Source of the DNA: an uncultured Acidobacteriota bacterium
GTDB lineage: Bacteria; Acidobacteriota; JAAYUB01
Length of the DNA stretch: 23,019 nt
NCBI GenBank assembly: GCA_937925645.1
Contig: CALAMB010000215.1
Span: 1 to 23,019, forward strand
Direction of reading: 5' to 3'
Notes under the pieces: model-generated
The model's database searches: none
The model's input: only the letters and a program-made list of their open reading frames with translations
What the model was told of the DNA's origin: nothing
Translations under genes and position numbers: made by a program
In this document: positions 1 to 7,015 of the stretch, in pieces
Layout: each line of letters opens with the position of its first letter
How positions within the stretch are numbered: position 1 is the first letter of the stretch

Positions 1-50
1 TCGACGGCGCCCCCGATGGGGACCTCTTTCCAGTTCTTCAGTTTAAACAT
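1..50 (-). CDS. porD: 2-oxoacid:ferredoxin oxidoreductase delta subunit, N-terminal fragment
   Basis: Only the first 16 codons lie in the window; the gene continues leftward off the edge. The visible peptide MFKLKNWKEVPIGGAV matches the usual start of PorD-type delta subunits (a 'W+E+PIGG' opening). In the family this small subunit carries two 4Fe-4S clusters that pass electrons to ferredoxin, but the cysteine motifs are outside the window. The ATG overlaps the last 8 bases of the gamma-subunit gene, and a strong Shine-Dalgarno (GAGGAGG) lies inside the end of that gene, so the two are translationally coupled. The identity rests on a short peptide plus its neighbour. Confidence 0.75.
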   Translation of the reverse strand, partial: MFKLKNWKEVPIGGAV

Positions 51-621
51 CGCTGATCGCCTCCTCATAGCCCCGCCGGATGGCGGACAGATTGCCGTCG
101 ATGATCTTTTCGGGGAACTTGCCCTCGAAACTGGCGCGGATCTCCACAAGGAGATCGTCGATGGACATGACGGGCACCGCCTTGACGAAGCCGCCCATCA
201 TGGGCGCGTTGGGCAGGGCCCGGCCGATTTCGTCGACGGAGATCTTGGTGGCCGGCAGGGTGAACACCTTCTGCTTCGGGCCGAGATCGAGGGTCTTCCG
301 AAGCTGCGCCGGCGTGTCCGTGGTATTGACGATCACGATGGAATCCTCGCGGAGTCCCTCGGTGATGTTGGTGGCCCCAATCAGGGTGGGATCCACCACC
401 AGGACGATGTGGGGCGTCTTCACCGGCGTGTGCATGCGGATGGGGTTGTCCGAAAAACGGTTGAACACGCGGACCGGAGCCCCGCGCCGTTCGGGCCCGT
501 ATTCGGGAAAGGCCTGTATGTGCTTGCCTTTGCTGAGGATGGCCTCTGCCAGCGTCTTGGCGCCGGTGACCGTCCCCTGGCCGCCGCGGCCATGCCAGCG
601 AACTTCCAGGTAATTGCTCAT
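43..621 (-). CDS. porG: Pyruvate/2-oxoacid:ferredoxin oxidoreductase gamma subunit
   Basis: This 192-residue protein is a gamma subunit of the pyruvate/2-ketoisovalerate:ferredoxin oxidoreductase family. These enzymes oxidatively decarboxylate 2-oxoacids to acyl-CoA and reduce ferredoxin in the cytoplasm of anaerobes. The N-terminus has the glycine-rich WHGRGGQG motif, followed by the conserved EYGPERRGAPV stretch and a central VVDPTLI segment typical of the family. The ATG at 621 is preferred over an in-frame upstream ATG at 657 because GGAGG sits 6 bases before it and the family starts here. The gene lies 117 bases downstream of recR, with its own candidate promoter, and overlaps the delta-subunit gene. 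Whether the substrate is pyruvate or another 2-oxoacid cannot be told without the alpha and beta subunits. Confidence 0.9.
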   Translation of the reverse strand: MSNYLEVRWHGRGGQGTVTGAKTLAEAILSKGKHIQAFPEYGPERRGAPVRVFNRFSDNPIRMHTPVKTPHIVLVVDPTLIGATNITEGLREDSIVIVNTTDTPAQLRKTLDLGPKQKVFTLPATKISVDEIGRALPNAPMMGGFVKAVPVMSIDDLLVEIRASFEGKFPEKIIDGNLSAIRRGYEEAISDV

Positions 622-664
622 CGTTCGCCTCCAGTACAAAATAAATAAAATTATCAAATCATGC

Positions 665-693
665 TTTATATCAGATTTACGGACACGAATGAA
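665..693 (-). promoter_or_regulatory. Candidate promoter of the por genes
   Basis: In the AT-rich gap between recR and the gamma-subunit gene, the minus strand reads TTCATT, a 17-base spacer, then TATAAA. The -10 is good and the -35 poor (3 of 6). It would give a leader of about 36 bases. The AT richness against a GC-rich background supports a regulatory role, but the exact boxes are uncertain. Confidence 0.35.
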
Positions 694-694
694 G

Positions 695-719
695 AAAAAA
701 ATAATGCGCCGGTGTGGCG
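695..719 (-). terminator. Weak candidate terminator after recR
   Basis: On the minus strand a short GC hairpin (CGCC, loop ACACC, GGCG) is followed by CATTA and a run of T residues. The stem is only 4 base pairs, so termination would be inefficient. It lies between recR and the por genes, where a transcript boundary is plausible. Confidence 0.3.
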
Positions 720-738
720 TCGATGCCCCCGAATCTTC

Positions 739-1338
739 TCAGAGCGGTGTTCGTCCGTCGAGCGCCCGGCTGATGGTGACTTCGTCGGCGTATTCGAGGC
801 TGGAGCCCACGGGCAGGCCGAGAGCGATGCGGCTGACCCGGACCTCGAGCGGTTTCAGCAGACGGGACAGATAAATCGCCGTGGCCTCCCCTTCGACATC
901 GGGATTGGTGGCCACGATCACTTCCTGTACGCTCTCGTCCTTCAGCCGGCCCAGGAGATTGGCGATTTTCAGGTCGTCGGGCCCGATCCCGTTGATGGGC
1001 GAAAGGGCGCCGTGCAGCACGTGATAGGTGCCGTGGAAGTGGCCGCTGCGCTCGATGGCGGGAATGTCGAACGGTTTCTCGACAACGCAGACGACGGAAT
1101 GGTCGCGGCGGGCGGCCGCGCAGATGTCGCACACCGGCAGGTTGGTATAGTTGTTGCAGCGGGGGCAGAGCTGGACGGACTGGCGGGTGGACTGGATCGC
1201 CTGGATGAGCGCGTCGACATAGGCGGGCTCGGTGCGAAGGAGGTAGAAGGCGATCCGCTGGGCGGATTTCGCGCCGATGCCGGGCAGGCGCTTGAGCACA
1301 TCGATCAGGTCGGCGAGCGGTTCAGTGTATGGATTCAT
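739..1338 (-). CDS. recR: Recombination mediator protein RecR
   Basis: RecR works with RecF/RecO to load RecA at single-stranded gaps during recombinational DNA repair. The 199-residue length is standard. An N-terminal helix-hairpin-helix (RLPGIGAKSAQRIAFYLL, about residues 17-34) binds DNA. A zinc finger follows with Cys58, Cys61, Cys70 and Cys73, and then a Toprim domain from about residue 80 to 175, including the family's ATNPDVEGEATA stretch. It is the last gene of the conserved dnaX-ybaB-recR cluster, 42 bases downstream of ybaB, so co-transcription is expected. Nothing appears truncated. Confidence 0.97.
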   Translation of the reverse strand: MNPYTEPLADLIDVLKRLPGIGAKSAQRIAFYLLRTEPAYVDALIQAIQSTRQSVQLCPRCNNYTNLPVCDICAAARRDHSVVCVVEKPFDIPAIERSGHFHGTYHVLHGALSPINGIGPDDLKIANLLGRLKDESVQEVIVATNPDVEGEATAIYLSRLLKPLEVRVSRIALGLPVGSSLEYADEVTISRALDGRTPL

Positions 1339-1380
1339 GGCCTCGTTGTCCTCGGTGATACCGGCGGATCCCGGCCGGGT

Positions 1381-1686
1381 TTACAAACCGAACAACCCGG
1401 GCAAGTTCATGCGGCCGGCCAGTCCCCCGAGTTTTTCCGCCAGCAGGGCGTCCACCTTGCGGGCGCACTGGTTCACGGCGGCGACGATCAGATCCTGCAG
1501 CATCGCGGGCTCCACGGTGCGCAGGGTCTCGGGATCGATGGTCAGGCTCAGGAGTTCCTTCTTGCCGTTCATGCGGGCCCGGACCATGCCCCCGCCGCTG
1601 TCGCCCTCAACTTCGGCCTGCTCCATTTCCTCCATGAGGCGGGTCTGGATCTGCTGGGCGTGTTCGTACAGTTTGTGAAAATCCAT
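1381..1686 (-). CDS. ybaB: YbaB/EbfC family nucleoid-associated DNA-binding protein
   Basis: This 101-residue protein belongs to the YbaB/EbfC family, small dimeric proteins with a tweezer-like fold that bind DNA with little sequence specificity. Typical features are the N-terminal helix with QTRLMEEMEQAEVEG, the following glycine-rich SGGGMVRARMNGKKELLSLTIDP strand segment (here positions about 30-52), and the C-terminal helix ending in a glycine- and leucine-rich tail (LGGLAGRMNLPGLFGL). It sits between dnaX and recR, its usual place, with 15 bases to dnaX. No strong Shine-Dalgarno is seen before its ATG, which suggests dependence on translation of dnaX. Confidence 0.95.
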   Translation of the reverse strand: MDFHKLYEHAQQIQTRLMEEMEQAEVEGDSGGGMVRARMNGKKELLSLTIDPETLRTVEPAMLQDLIVAAVNQCARKVDALLAEKLGGLAGRMNLPGLFGL

Positions 1687-1701
1687 GGTGCGCTCAGCCG
1701 G

Positions 1702-3330
1702 TCAGGGTTGCCGCTTGAAGATCCATTTGCCGCTCACCTTGTCGATGAGCGCGCGGGCCACGCGGTCTTCCATGAAGAGCGCCTCCACCCGTTTTTGCTC
1801 CTCCCGGAGACGCTGCACGTCTTCCGGCCGGGCATCGATTTCGGGGGACCGCGCCTTGGTGCGGATGGTGATCTCCGGGGTCGTCTGGAAGAGTTCGGTG
1901 AAGATGTCCTCCAGCTGCTTCTGGGTGTTCGGGTGTCGGAAATTCCGCTCGTAGAAAGTGTTCTCGGGCACGACGATCTCCAGGCGCCGGCCGCTCAGGT
2001 GCAACTCGACATGGGGCAGCATCGCCTTGAGTGGTGCGTGCCGCTTGCTGATCTCGTCCCGGAAGACACGGATCCGGTCGCGGTCGGGGCTCTGCTCAGG
2101 CGGGAGGGCGGCTGGCGCCGGCGGCTGTTTAGCCGCGGGTTCCGGCGCCGGCGGCTGGGCCGGCCGTGCGGGAGGACTCGCGTGGACGGGATTTTCCTGC
2201 AAGGCGTTCAGGATCTGTTCCAGCGTGGCCAGCTTGGACAGCGAGGCCAGCTTCAGAAACGCCATCTCGACGTGGAAGCGGACGAAGGGGGTCCACCGAA
2301 GCTGGTTGTCGGCCTGCAGTAGCAGGTCGTAATGGCGGATGAATTCCTCGAGGGTCAGTTGACTGGCGATCTCGCGGATCACCCCAATGTCCTCCTCCGA
2401 CAGGAAGAGCAGGTGCTGGTGGCTGCCGGTGACCTTGTGGACGATGACGTGCCGCACGAATTCCATGAACGCCCGGAGGAAATTCTGAAGATCGTGACCG
2501 CGGTCGTACAGCCGGTCGATCAGCTCGAGAATGCCGGCGTGGTCCTGATTCAGGATCATCCGCATCGTCTGGTTCAGGAAATCCTGCTGCACCACGCCGA
2601 GCAGGGCGGAGACGTCCTCGTCGCTGACTCCTTCGCCGCCGAGCGAAACGATTTTCTGCAGGGCGGACTCGGCGTCCCGCATGCTGCCGCCGCTGGCTTT
2701 CACCACGAAACGCAGCGACTGGTCGGTGATCCGCGTGCCTTCCTCCGCGAGGATGTTGCGTAACCGCTCGTAGATTTCATCGAAGGGGATGATCCGGAAA
2801 TCGAATTGCTGGCAGCGGGAGACGATGGTCTGGGGGATCTTGTACAGCTCGGTGGTCGCCAGGATGAAGATGACGTGCGGCGGGGGCTCCTCGAGCGTCT
2901 TGAGCAGCGCGTTAAACGCCTCGGTGGTGAGCATGTGGACTTCGTCGATGATGAAGATCTTGTGCCGGTCCCGGGAGGGCGCGTACTGGACGTTTTCGCG
3001 CAGCTCACGGATCTCCCCGATGCCGCGGTTGGAGGCCGCGTCGATCTCCAGGACGTCGATGGCGTTGCCCTGGGTGATTTCCAGGCAGGACGGACACGCG
3101 TCGCACGGATTGGGCGTGGGTCCCTGGTGGCAGTTCAGGGCCTTGGCCAGGATGCGCGCCGTGGACGTCTTGCCGACACCCCGCGTGCCCGTGAACAGGT
3201 AGGCGTGGGCGATCCGCCCCAGGCGGATGGCATTTTGCAGGGTGCGGGTGATGGTCTTCTGGCCCACCACCTCTTCAAACTGCTGGGGGCGCCATTTGCG
3301 GGCGATGACCTGATAGGATTTAGAAACCAT
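1702..3330 (-). CDS. dnaX: DNA polymerase III subunits gamma and tau
   Basis: This 542-residue protein is the AAA+ motor subunit of the clamp loader, which opens the beta clamp and places it on primed DNA at the replication fork. It has a Walker A (GTRGVGKTS, about residues 48-56), a zinc module with cysteines at about 67, 76, 79 and 82, a Walker B (IIDEVH, about 127-132) and the SRC arginine-finger motif (about 171-173). A Pro/Ala-rich linker near residues 390-425 separates the AAA+ core from a tau-like C-terminal region. The start at 3330 is preferred over an in-frame ATG at 3387, because the upstream one lies inside the SRP RNA gene and the family begins with SYQVIARKWRP. No obvious A-rich slippery site for making a short gamma form was noticed. 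Confidence 0.97.
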   Translation of the reverse strand: MVSKSYQVIARKWRPQQFEEVVGQKTITRTLQNAIRLGRIAHAYLFTGTRGVGKTSTARILAKALNCHQGPTPNPCDACPSCLEITQGNAIDVLEIDAASNRGIGEIRELRENVQYAPSRDRHKIFIIDEVHMLTTEAFNALLKTLEEPPPHVIFILATTELYKIPQTIVSRCQQFDFRIIPFDEIYERLRNILAEEGTRITDQSLRFVVKASGGSMRDAESALQKIVSLGGEGVSDEDVSALLGVVQQDFLNQTMRMILNQDHAGILELIDRLYDRGHDLQNFLRAFMEFVRHVIVHKVTGSHQHLLFLSEEDIGVIREIASQLTLEEFIRHYDLLLQADNQLRWTPFVRFHVEMAFLKLASLSKLATLEQILNALQENPVHASPPARPAQPPAPEPAAKQPPAPAALPPEQSPDRDRIRVFRDEISKRHAPLKAMLPHVELHLSGRRLEIVVPENTFYERNFRHPNTQKQLEDIFTELFQTTPEITIRTKARSPEIDARPEDVQRLREEQKRVEALFMEDRVARALIDKVSGKWIFKRQP

Positions 3331-3364
3331 CTTTGATCGGCCGGGGATTAGGGCAATAGTAAAA

Positions 3365-3457
3365 GGCTCTGGAGACACCACATCCAAGAGGACCTCTTAC
3401 TGTTGCTTCCTTCCGGATCTGGCAGGGTTCAAGGCGTTGAATTGATGCCCCAGAGCC
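3365..3457 (-). ncRNA. ffs: Signal recognition particle RNA, small bacterial type (4.5S)
   Basis: The minus strand carries the diagnostic SRP RNA apical core GCCAGATCCGGAAGGAAGCA, including the GGAAG tetraloop region that binds Ffh, plus the asymmetric internal loop. The ends pair as GGCTCTGG with CCAGAGCC, closing one long hairpin of about 93 nucleotides. The 3' end runs straight into TTTT, so the stem probably also acts as an intrinsic terminator. It is the small form lacking an Alu domain. It lies directly upstream of dnaX, a common bacterial arrangement, and a promoter lies just upstream. The exact mature 5' and 3' ends are inferred from the pairing. Confidence 0.95.
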
Positions 3458-3494
3458 AAAACCAATCGTCGAGTCTTCAAATATCCGTCGACTG

Positions 3495-3503
3495 ATTATA
3501 ACA
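3495..3503 (-). promoter_or_regulatory. Extended -10 promoter element for the SRP RNA gene
   Basis: The minus strand reads TGTTATAAT, a perfect extended -10 (TG-N-TATAAT). No good -35 is seen, which fits extended -10 promoters. Transcription would begin near 3487, about 30 bases before the folded SRP RNA, so a 5' leader would have to be trimmed. It lies in the 71-base gap after the O-antigen ligase gene and may also feed dnaX-ybaB-recR. Confidence 0.6.
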
Positions 3504-3528
3504 CGCCCGCAAAATCGATAAGTAAAAA

Positions 3529-4965
3529 TTACACGTCGTCTTCAGGCGAGGGATCCTCGCGGACGGCTTCCGCCGCCGCACGCTCTTCCGCCAGCACCGC
3601 ACTGATGGCCGCCAGCAGCACGGCAAACAGAGCCATGTTGGCCGGGATTTGCAGGTTGAAGTCGGTGACGCTGTGGATCAGGATGCTGAACACGCCGCCG
3701 ACGGCGCCGAGGAGCGCCGCCTGCCGGGAGACGCTGGGGGAGCGGACGAAGCCCCGGCAGGCGAAGAAGATCGCCGCCAGGACGAAGACGATCAGCGTGA
3801 AGCCGGCCGGGATGCCCAGCTCTGCGGTGTACTGCAGGAAATCGTTGTGGGCGTGATCGTACACCACGTTCATCGGGGTTTCGTTGTAGCTCAGGAATGC
3901 GTACCGGTAGTTGCCCAGCCCCACGCCCAGGAGGGGGAAATCGCAGATCATGTCCACGGTGTCTTTCCAGACGGGCAGGCGTCCTTCCGCAAGGGCCGCT
4001 TCCTCAACCATCAGTCTTTCGAACCGGGTGAGGACCGGATCGAGACCCAGCCAGACGGCATAGCCGGCCACCAGCAGGACGAACAGCAACGCGACCGGCT
4101 GGATCCGCCGGCGGCTGTGACGCACCGCGGTCAGCACGCTCAAGAAGGCGACGGTGATCAGCATGGCCAGGATGCCGCCGCGCGACATCGAAAAAATCAG
4201 GCCCAGACACAACCACGCGCCGGCAAACAGCAGCAGGATGAACATCGGTGTGCGCGGATGGGTGAAAAACTTTCGCCAGCGGCCGGAGTAGGAGTCGATG
4301 GCGGGGCGGATGCGGGAATAGAACAGCCCGTAGGCCATGGCGATGACCACCGGAAACGACATCTCGAGGAATCCGGCGAAATGATTGCGGTTGATGAATG
4401 TTCCGGAGGCCACGTCGGCCACTTCCCGGCCCGGGCCCAGGAAAACGTGCTGGATCTTGCCCAGATACTGGAGCAGGCCGAAACACGCCTCGCCCGAGGC
4501 CAGGACGATCAACCCGATGCCCAGCCGGCGGCGGGCGCCGGCGTCACGCAGCAGCTCCCGGCCCACCCAGAACACCGCCGCCAGGGCGGCAAAGAGCAAC
4601 AGCTGCTCCACGGTCCGCCCGGGGAAAATGCTGACGGCGGCATGCAGCGAACCGGCATCGACCAGGCCGGTGGCCTGCACGCGCGACATGAACTGGGCGT
4701 GCACCGGGCTGATCAATTGCTGGACCGCCGCAGGCAGCGGCGTCAATTGGAGGATCGGGACGACGAGCAGTATGGACCATGCACCCATCACCGGCAGCCG
4801 GCCGGGGTCCGGTTGGCCCCGACAGATCCACACGGCAGCGATGGCGGCGGTAAAGGCCGCCAGGCAGAACACGGCACGGGCCCATGCCGGTGTCGCGCCG
4901 AAGGCGACGATGGCGAACGCCACGGTCAGGAAGAGCCAGCCTTCGAGCAAGCGGCGAGCGATCAC
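3529..4965 (-). CDS. O-antigen ligase / polysaccharide polymerase family membrane protein
   Basis: This 478-residue, very hydrophobic protein has about ten or more membrane segments. It matches the O-antigen ligase (WaaL/Wzy_C) superfamily, which polymerises or transfers undecaprenyl-linked polysaccharide on the periplasmic side of the inner membrane. Family signatures are SGTFINRNHFAGFLEM (about 187-202), a serine/arginine SMSRGG turn (about 259-264), WKDTVDMICDFPLLGVGLGN (333-352, before a large loop) and YDHAHNDFLQYTAELG (about 369-384), which includes the conserved loop histidines. It starts with GTG, which overlaps the stop of the preceding gene (GTGA), with AGGAGG 4 bases upstream, so it is translationally coupled. 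Polymerase or ligase activity cannot be separated by sequence alone. In this context an exopolysaccharide polymerase is at least as likely as an LPS ligase. Confidence 0.88.
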   Translation of the reverse strand: MIARRLLEGWLFLTVAFAIVAFGATPAWARAVFCLAAFTAAIAAVWICRGQPDPGRLPVMGAWSILLVVPILQLTPLPAAVQQLISPVHAQFMSRVQATGLVDAGSLHAAVSIFPGRTVEQLLLFAALAAVFWVGRELLRDAGARRRLGIGLIVLASGEACFGLLQYLGKIQHVFLGPGREVADVASGTFINRNHFAGFLEMSFPVVIAMAYGLFYSRIRPAIDSYSGRWRKFFTHPRTPMFILLLFAGAWLCLGLIFSMSRGGILAMLITVAFLSVLTAVRHSRRRIQPVALLFVLLVAGYAVWLGLDPVLTRFERLMVEEAALAEGRLPVWKDTVDMICDFPLLGVGLGNYRYAFLSYNETPMNVVYDHAHNDFLQYTAELGIPAGFTLIVFVLAAIFFACRGFVRSPSVSRQAALLGAVGGVFSILIHSVTDFNLQIPANMALFAVLLAAISAVLAEERAAAEAVREDPSPEDDV

Positions 4966-6218
4966 CGGGCCTCCTCAGCCGTCAGTTCCACCGCGTCCAG
5001 CCAGATCCGGCCCTTGAGCAGGTTGTCGAACTTGGTCGAGCGATCCCGCCGGAGCCTCACTTGCAGCATGGACTCGGGCGTTTTCACTTCCAGGAGCACG
5101 GTGCACAACCGCCAGCTTTCTTCGGCAAGATGCCTGTCGCCGCGGGCGATTTCCCGGGGCTGGGCGGGCTGGGTGGTGTCGATGATGTCAAAGTACACGC
5201 CCTGGTCGCTGGTCAGCGGATCCGTCCGGATGGCATACCGGAACCGGTACAGGCCGGGCCGTTCCACGAAGATTCGCTGACTGAGGAACCAGCCGGCGAC
5301 ATTCTCAGCGCCGTCGAACGCGATGGCCAGCGCGTGCATCCCCTGATAGCGCCCTCGGCGGGTGTCCAAAAAACGGGTGTGGACCGTTTCGCGCCCCACC
5401 CAGTCGAATCCGCCGTTCCATCTCGGTTGTTCAAATCCGCCGTTGAAGATCAGATTGTCCGGCTCGCCGGCGGGCCGGGCGCCGTACTGCTTCAGACTAT
5501 TCAACCATCCATCGTGTGCCGCCCGATGCTCGCCCCGGCGGATCAGATAGTCGAGGTAGGGGAAGGCGGCCCTGGGAGAATACACTTCCGGCAGTTGGTT
5601 AAGGTTGAGCCAGCAGTGGCCGGCCGCGGCGGGATCATCCTGCTGGATGCACCAGTTCAACAGGCCGAATTGCATGTCGGCTTTTTGCGGGATGATGTCG
5701 CGGATGATGGTCTGGCGGTCGGAATACAGCCGCCAACTGATGGCCAGGACCGGCCGGATGAGCGCGGGGTTTCCGACCAGCGCCTGGTGGAAGCATCGGG
5801 CCGCCGATGGCAGGTCGCCGGTGCGGATGAAATAGTTGCCCGCGTACCAATACAAGGGCGAGTAGGCCCGGTTCAGCGACAATGCCATCCGCAGACAGGC
5901 GGTCGCGGACCGGGGATCGTCCAGATCGGCCATGATCTGGGCCATCGTGGTCCAATACCGATAGCTCCAGGGATGCAGGCCGAGGGCCCTGGCGAGATAG
6001 CGCCGGGCTTCGTTCGGCGACGATCCCCGCAGGTCGTGGCGTTGGATGACGCCGAGCGCGTACCATCCGTCGGGATCGAGCGGATTGAGACGCGCGCGTC
6101 GCTCCGCCGCCTGGCGCTCATCGAGCGTCGCGCCGGTTTGCGCCAGAAGCAGCAGCAGCGCCATCGTCAGCAGGCCCAGCAAACCGATCGTCAGGATGAG
6201 CCGGCCGGCGATTCTCAT
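4962..6218 (-). CDS. TPR-like protein with C-terminal carbohydrate-binding-like domain, membrane anchored
   Basis: The 418-residue product opens with a membrane segment or uncleaved signal (about residues 7-26). A helical-repeat region of TPR type follows (about 46-150; for example NPLDPDGWYALGVIQ and AARCFHQAL). The C-terminal half (about 255-413) begins NLIFNGGFEQPRWNGGFDW, a start often seen in jelly-roll carbohydrate-binding-like domains, and continues with alternating beta strands. It probably faces the periplasm. Its ATG overlaps the stop of the CpsB-type gene (ATGA), with GAGGAG upstream, and its own stop overlaps the polymerase gene, so three genes are tightly coupled. A role as polymer-binding partner of the polymerase is inferred. 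I do not recognise a characterised homologue. Confidence 0.8.
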   Translation of the reverse strand: MRIAGRLILTIGLLGLLTMALLLLLAQTGATLDERQAAERRARLNPLDPDGWYALGVIQRHDLRGSSPNEARRYLARALGLHPWSYRYWTTMAQIMADLDDPRSATACLRMALSLNRAYSPLYWYAGNYFIRTGDLPSAARCFHQALVGNPALIRPVLAISWRLYSDRQTIIRDIIPQKADMQFGLLNWCIQQDDPAAAGHCWLNLNQLPEVYSPRAAFPYLDYLIRRGEHRAAHDGWLNSLKQYGARPAGEPDNLIFNGGFEQPRWNGGFDWVGRETVHTRFLDTRRGRYQGMHALAIAFDGAENVAGWFLSQRIFVERPGLYRFRYAIRTDPLTSDQGVYFDIIDTTQPAQPREIARGDRHLAEESWRLCTVLLEVKTPESMLQVRLRRDRSTKFDNLLKGRIWLDAVELTAEEAR

Positions 6219-6997
6219 GGCGACTCCTCGGCGTTGAATCCCTCCTGGGACAGGATGCGGTCCAACTGGTCGCCATCAGCGAAATCAACCGGCAAACGAC
6301 CCTGAACGATGAGCCACGGATTCACGACGAGCAACAATTTGGCCACCCGGCTGCCGAATTCCCGTTCGAGCCGGGTTCGGCAATCCGGCAAATGCCGGGA
6401 CAAGTCTTCGGGAAGGTGCGCGTCGCTGGCCACGCCGTGAATCATCCCGTGGTCGATCAGCTCCCGGGCGGCCCGCTCGCATTTTCGGCCGTCCACGCCC
6501 ATGAGGCTGCGGGCGTTGACCACAAACAGACAACCCTGTTCCTTCAGGACGGACATCCAGTGCAGCAACCGCTTGCCTGATTCATATCGCTCCGGATGGG
6601 CGATCAGCGGGAAGAGCCCGAGCTCCCGCAGGCGCCGGAGGATGTTTCCGGTGGCGACCGGTTGGGTGAACGGACCGAATTCCACCAGGACAAACGTGTC
6701 ATGGATGATTTGGAGCCGGTCGCGGCCGCTTTCCGTCAGCGCCTGGACAAAGTCTGAGCTGAGGTAATGCTCGCCACCCAAGGTCAGCCGGATCTCCGTC
6801 ATGGACTGCAATTCGGCCAGCCGGATCCGGGCGTCGGACAACCGAACCCCGTTGAATCCGGGGTGAAACAGGTGGGGCGTGCAGATGATCCGGGTCACCC
6901 CGGCCGCTTGGGCGGCCTGGAGCATAGCAACGGACCTCGCGATGTCGCGAGGTCCGTCATCCAATCCCCACAGCAGATGATTGTGGAGATCAATCAT
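6215..6997 (-). CDS. CpsB/YwqE-type PHP-family protein-tyrosine phosphatase
   Basis: This 260-residue protein has the metal-binding pattern of the PHP phosphatases that dephosphorylate bacterial tyrosine kinases controlling capsule synthesis. It has DLHNHLLWGLDDGP at the N-terminus (His5, His7), CTPHLFHPGF (His42), GGEHY (Glu76), LVEFG (Glu106), IAHPERY (His134) and SDAHLP (Asp192, His194). The length matches the family (about 250-260). The likely substrate is the tyrosine tail of the BY-kinase encoded at 9762-12101. The start is fixed by an in-frame TGA immediately before the ATG. No clear Shine-Dalgarno is present, and the upstream SUMF1-like gene ends 18 bases before. A long perfect palindrome lies within codons 13-22. 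Confidence 0.92.
   Translation of the reverse strand: MIDLHNHLLWGLDDGPRDIARSVAMLQAAQAAGVTRIICTPHLFHPGFNGVRLSDARIRLAELQSMTEIRLTLGGEHYLSSDFVQALTESGRDRLQIIHDTFVLVEFGPFTQPVATGNILRRLRELGLFPLIAHPERYESGKRLLHWMSVLKEQGCLFVVNARSLMGVDGRKCERAARELIDHGMIHGVASDAHLPEDLSRHLPDCRTRLEREFGSRVAKLLLVVNPWLIVQGRLPVDFADGDQLDRILSQEGFNAEESP
6930..6957. repeat. 28-base palindrome inside the phosphatase gene
   Basis: Two perfectly complementary 13-base arms (ACGGACCTCGCGA and its reverse complement) flank a 2-base centre. They fall in codons 13-22 of the CpsB-type gene, encoding DGPRDIARSV. Such a long perfect inverted repeat in coding sequence is unlikely by chance. It could form a DNA operator or a strong mRNA hairpin early in the gene. 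The repeat itself is certain; any function is unknown. Confidence 0.8.
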
Positions 6998-7015
6998 TCA
7001 AGGCGCCGGCACGTT

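Noticed and set aside
2105..2165. Repeated GGCGCCGGCGGCTG in dnaX as a possible regulatory repeat
   Set aside because: It encodes the Pro/Ala-rich linker, and the similarity is explained by low-complexity GC-rich codons.
661..2322. Long rightward open frame opposite dnaX, ybaB and recR
   Set aside because: It is antisense to three unmistakable genes. Its product has no family features, and such frames are common in GC-rich coding DNA.
3649..6305. Two long rightward open frames opposite the polymerase and TPR-like genes
   Set aside because: They have Arg/Gln/Asp-rich composition with no domain pattern and overlap well-supported leftward genes. They are treated as shadow frames.
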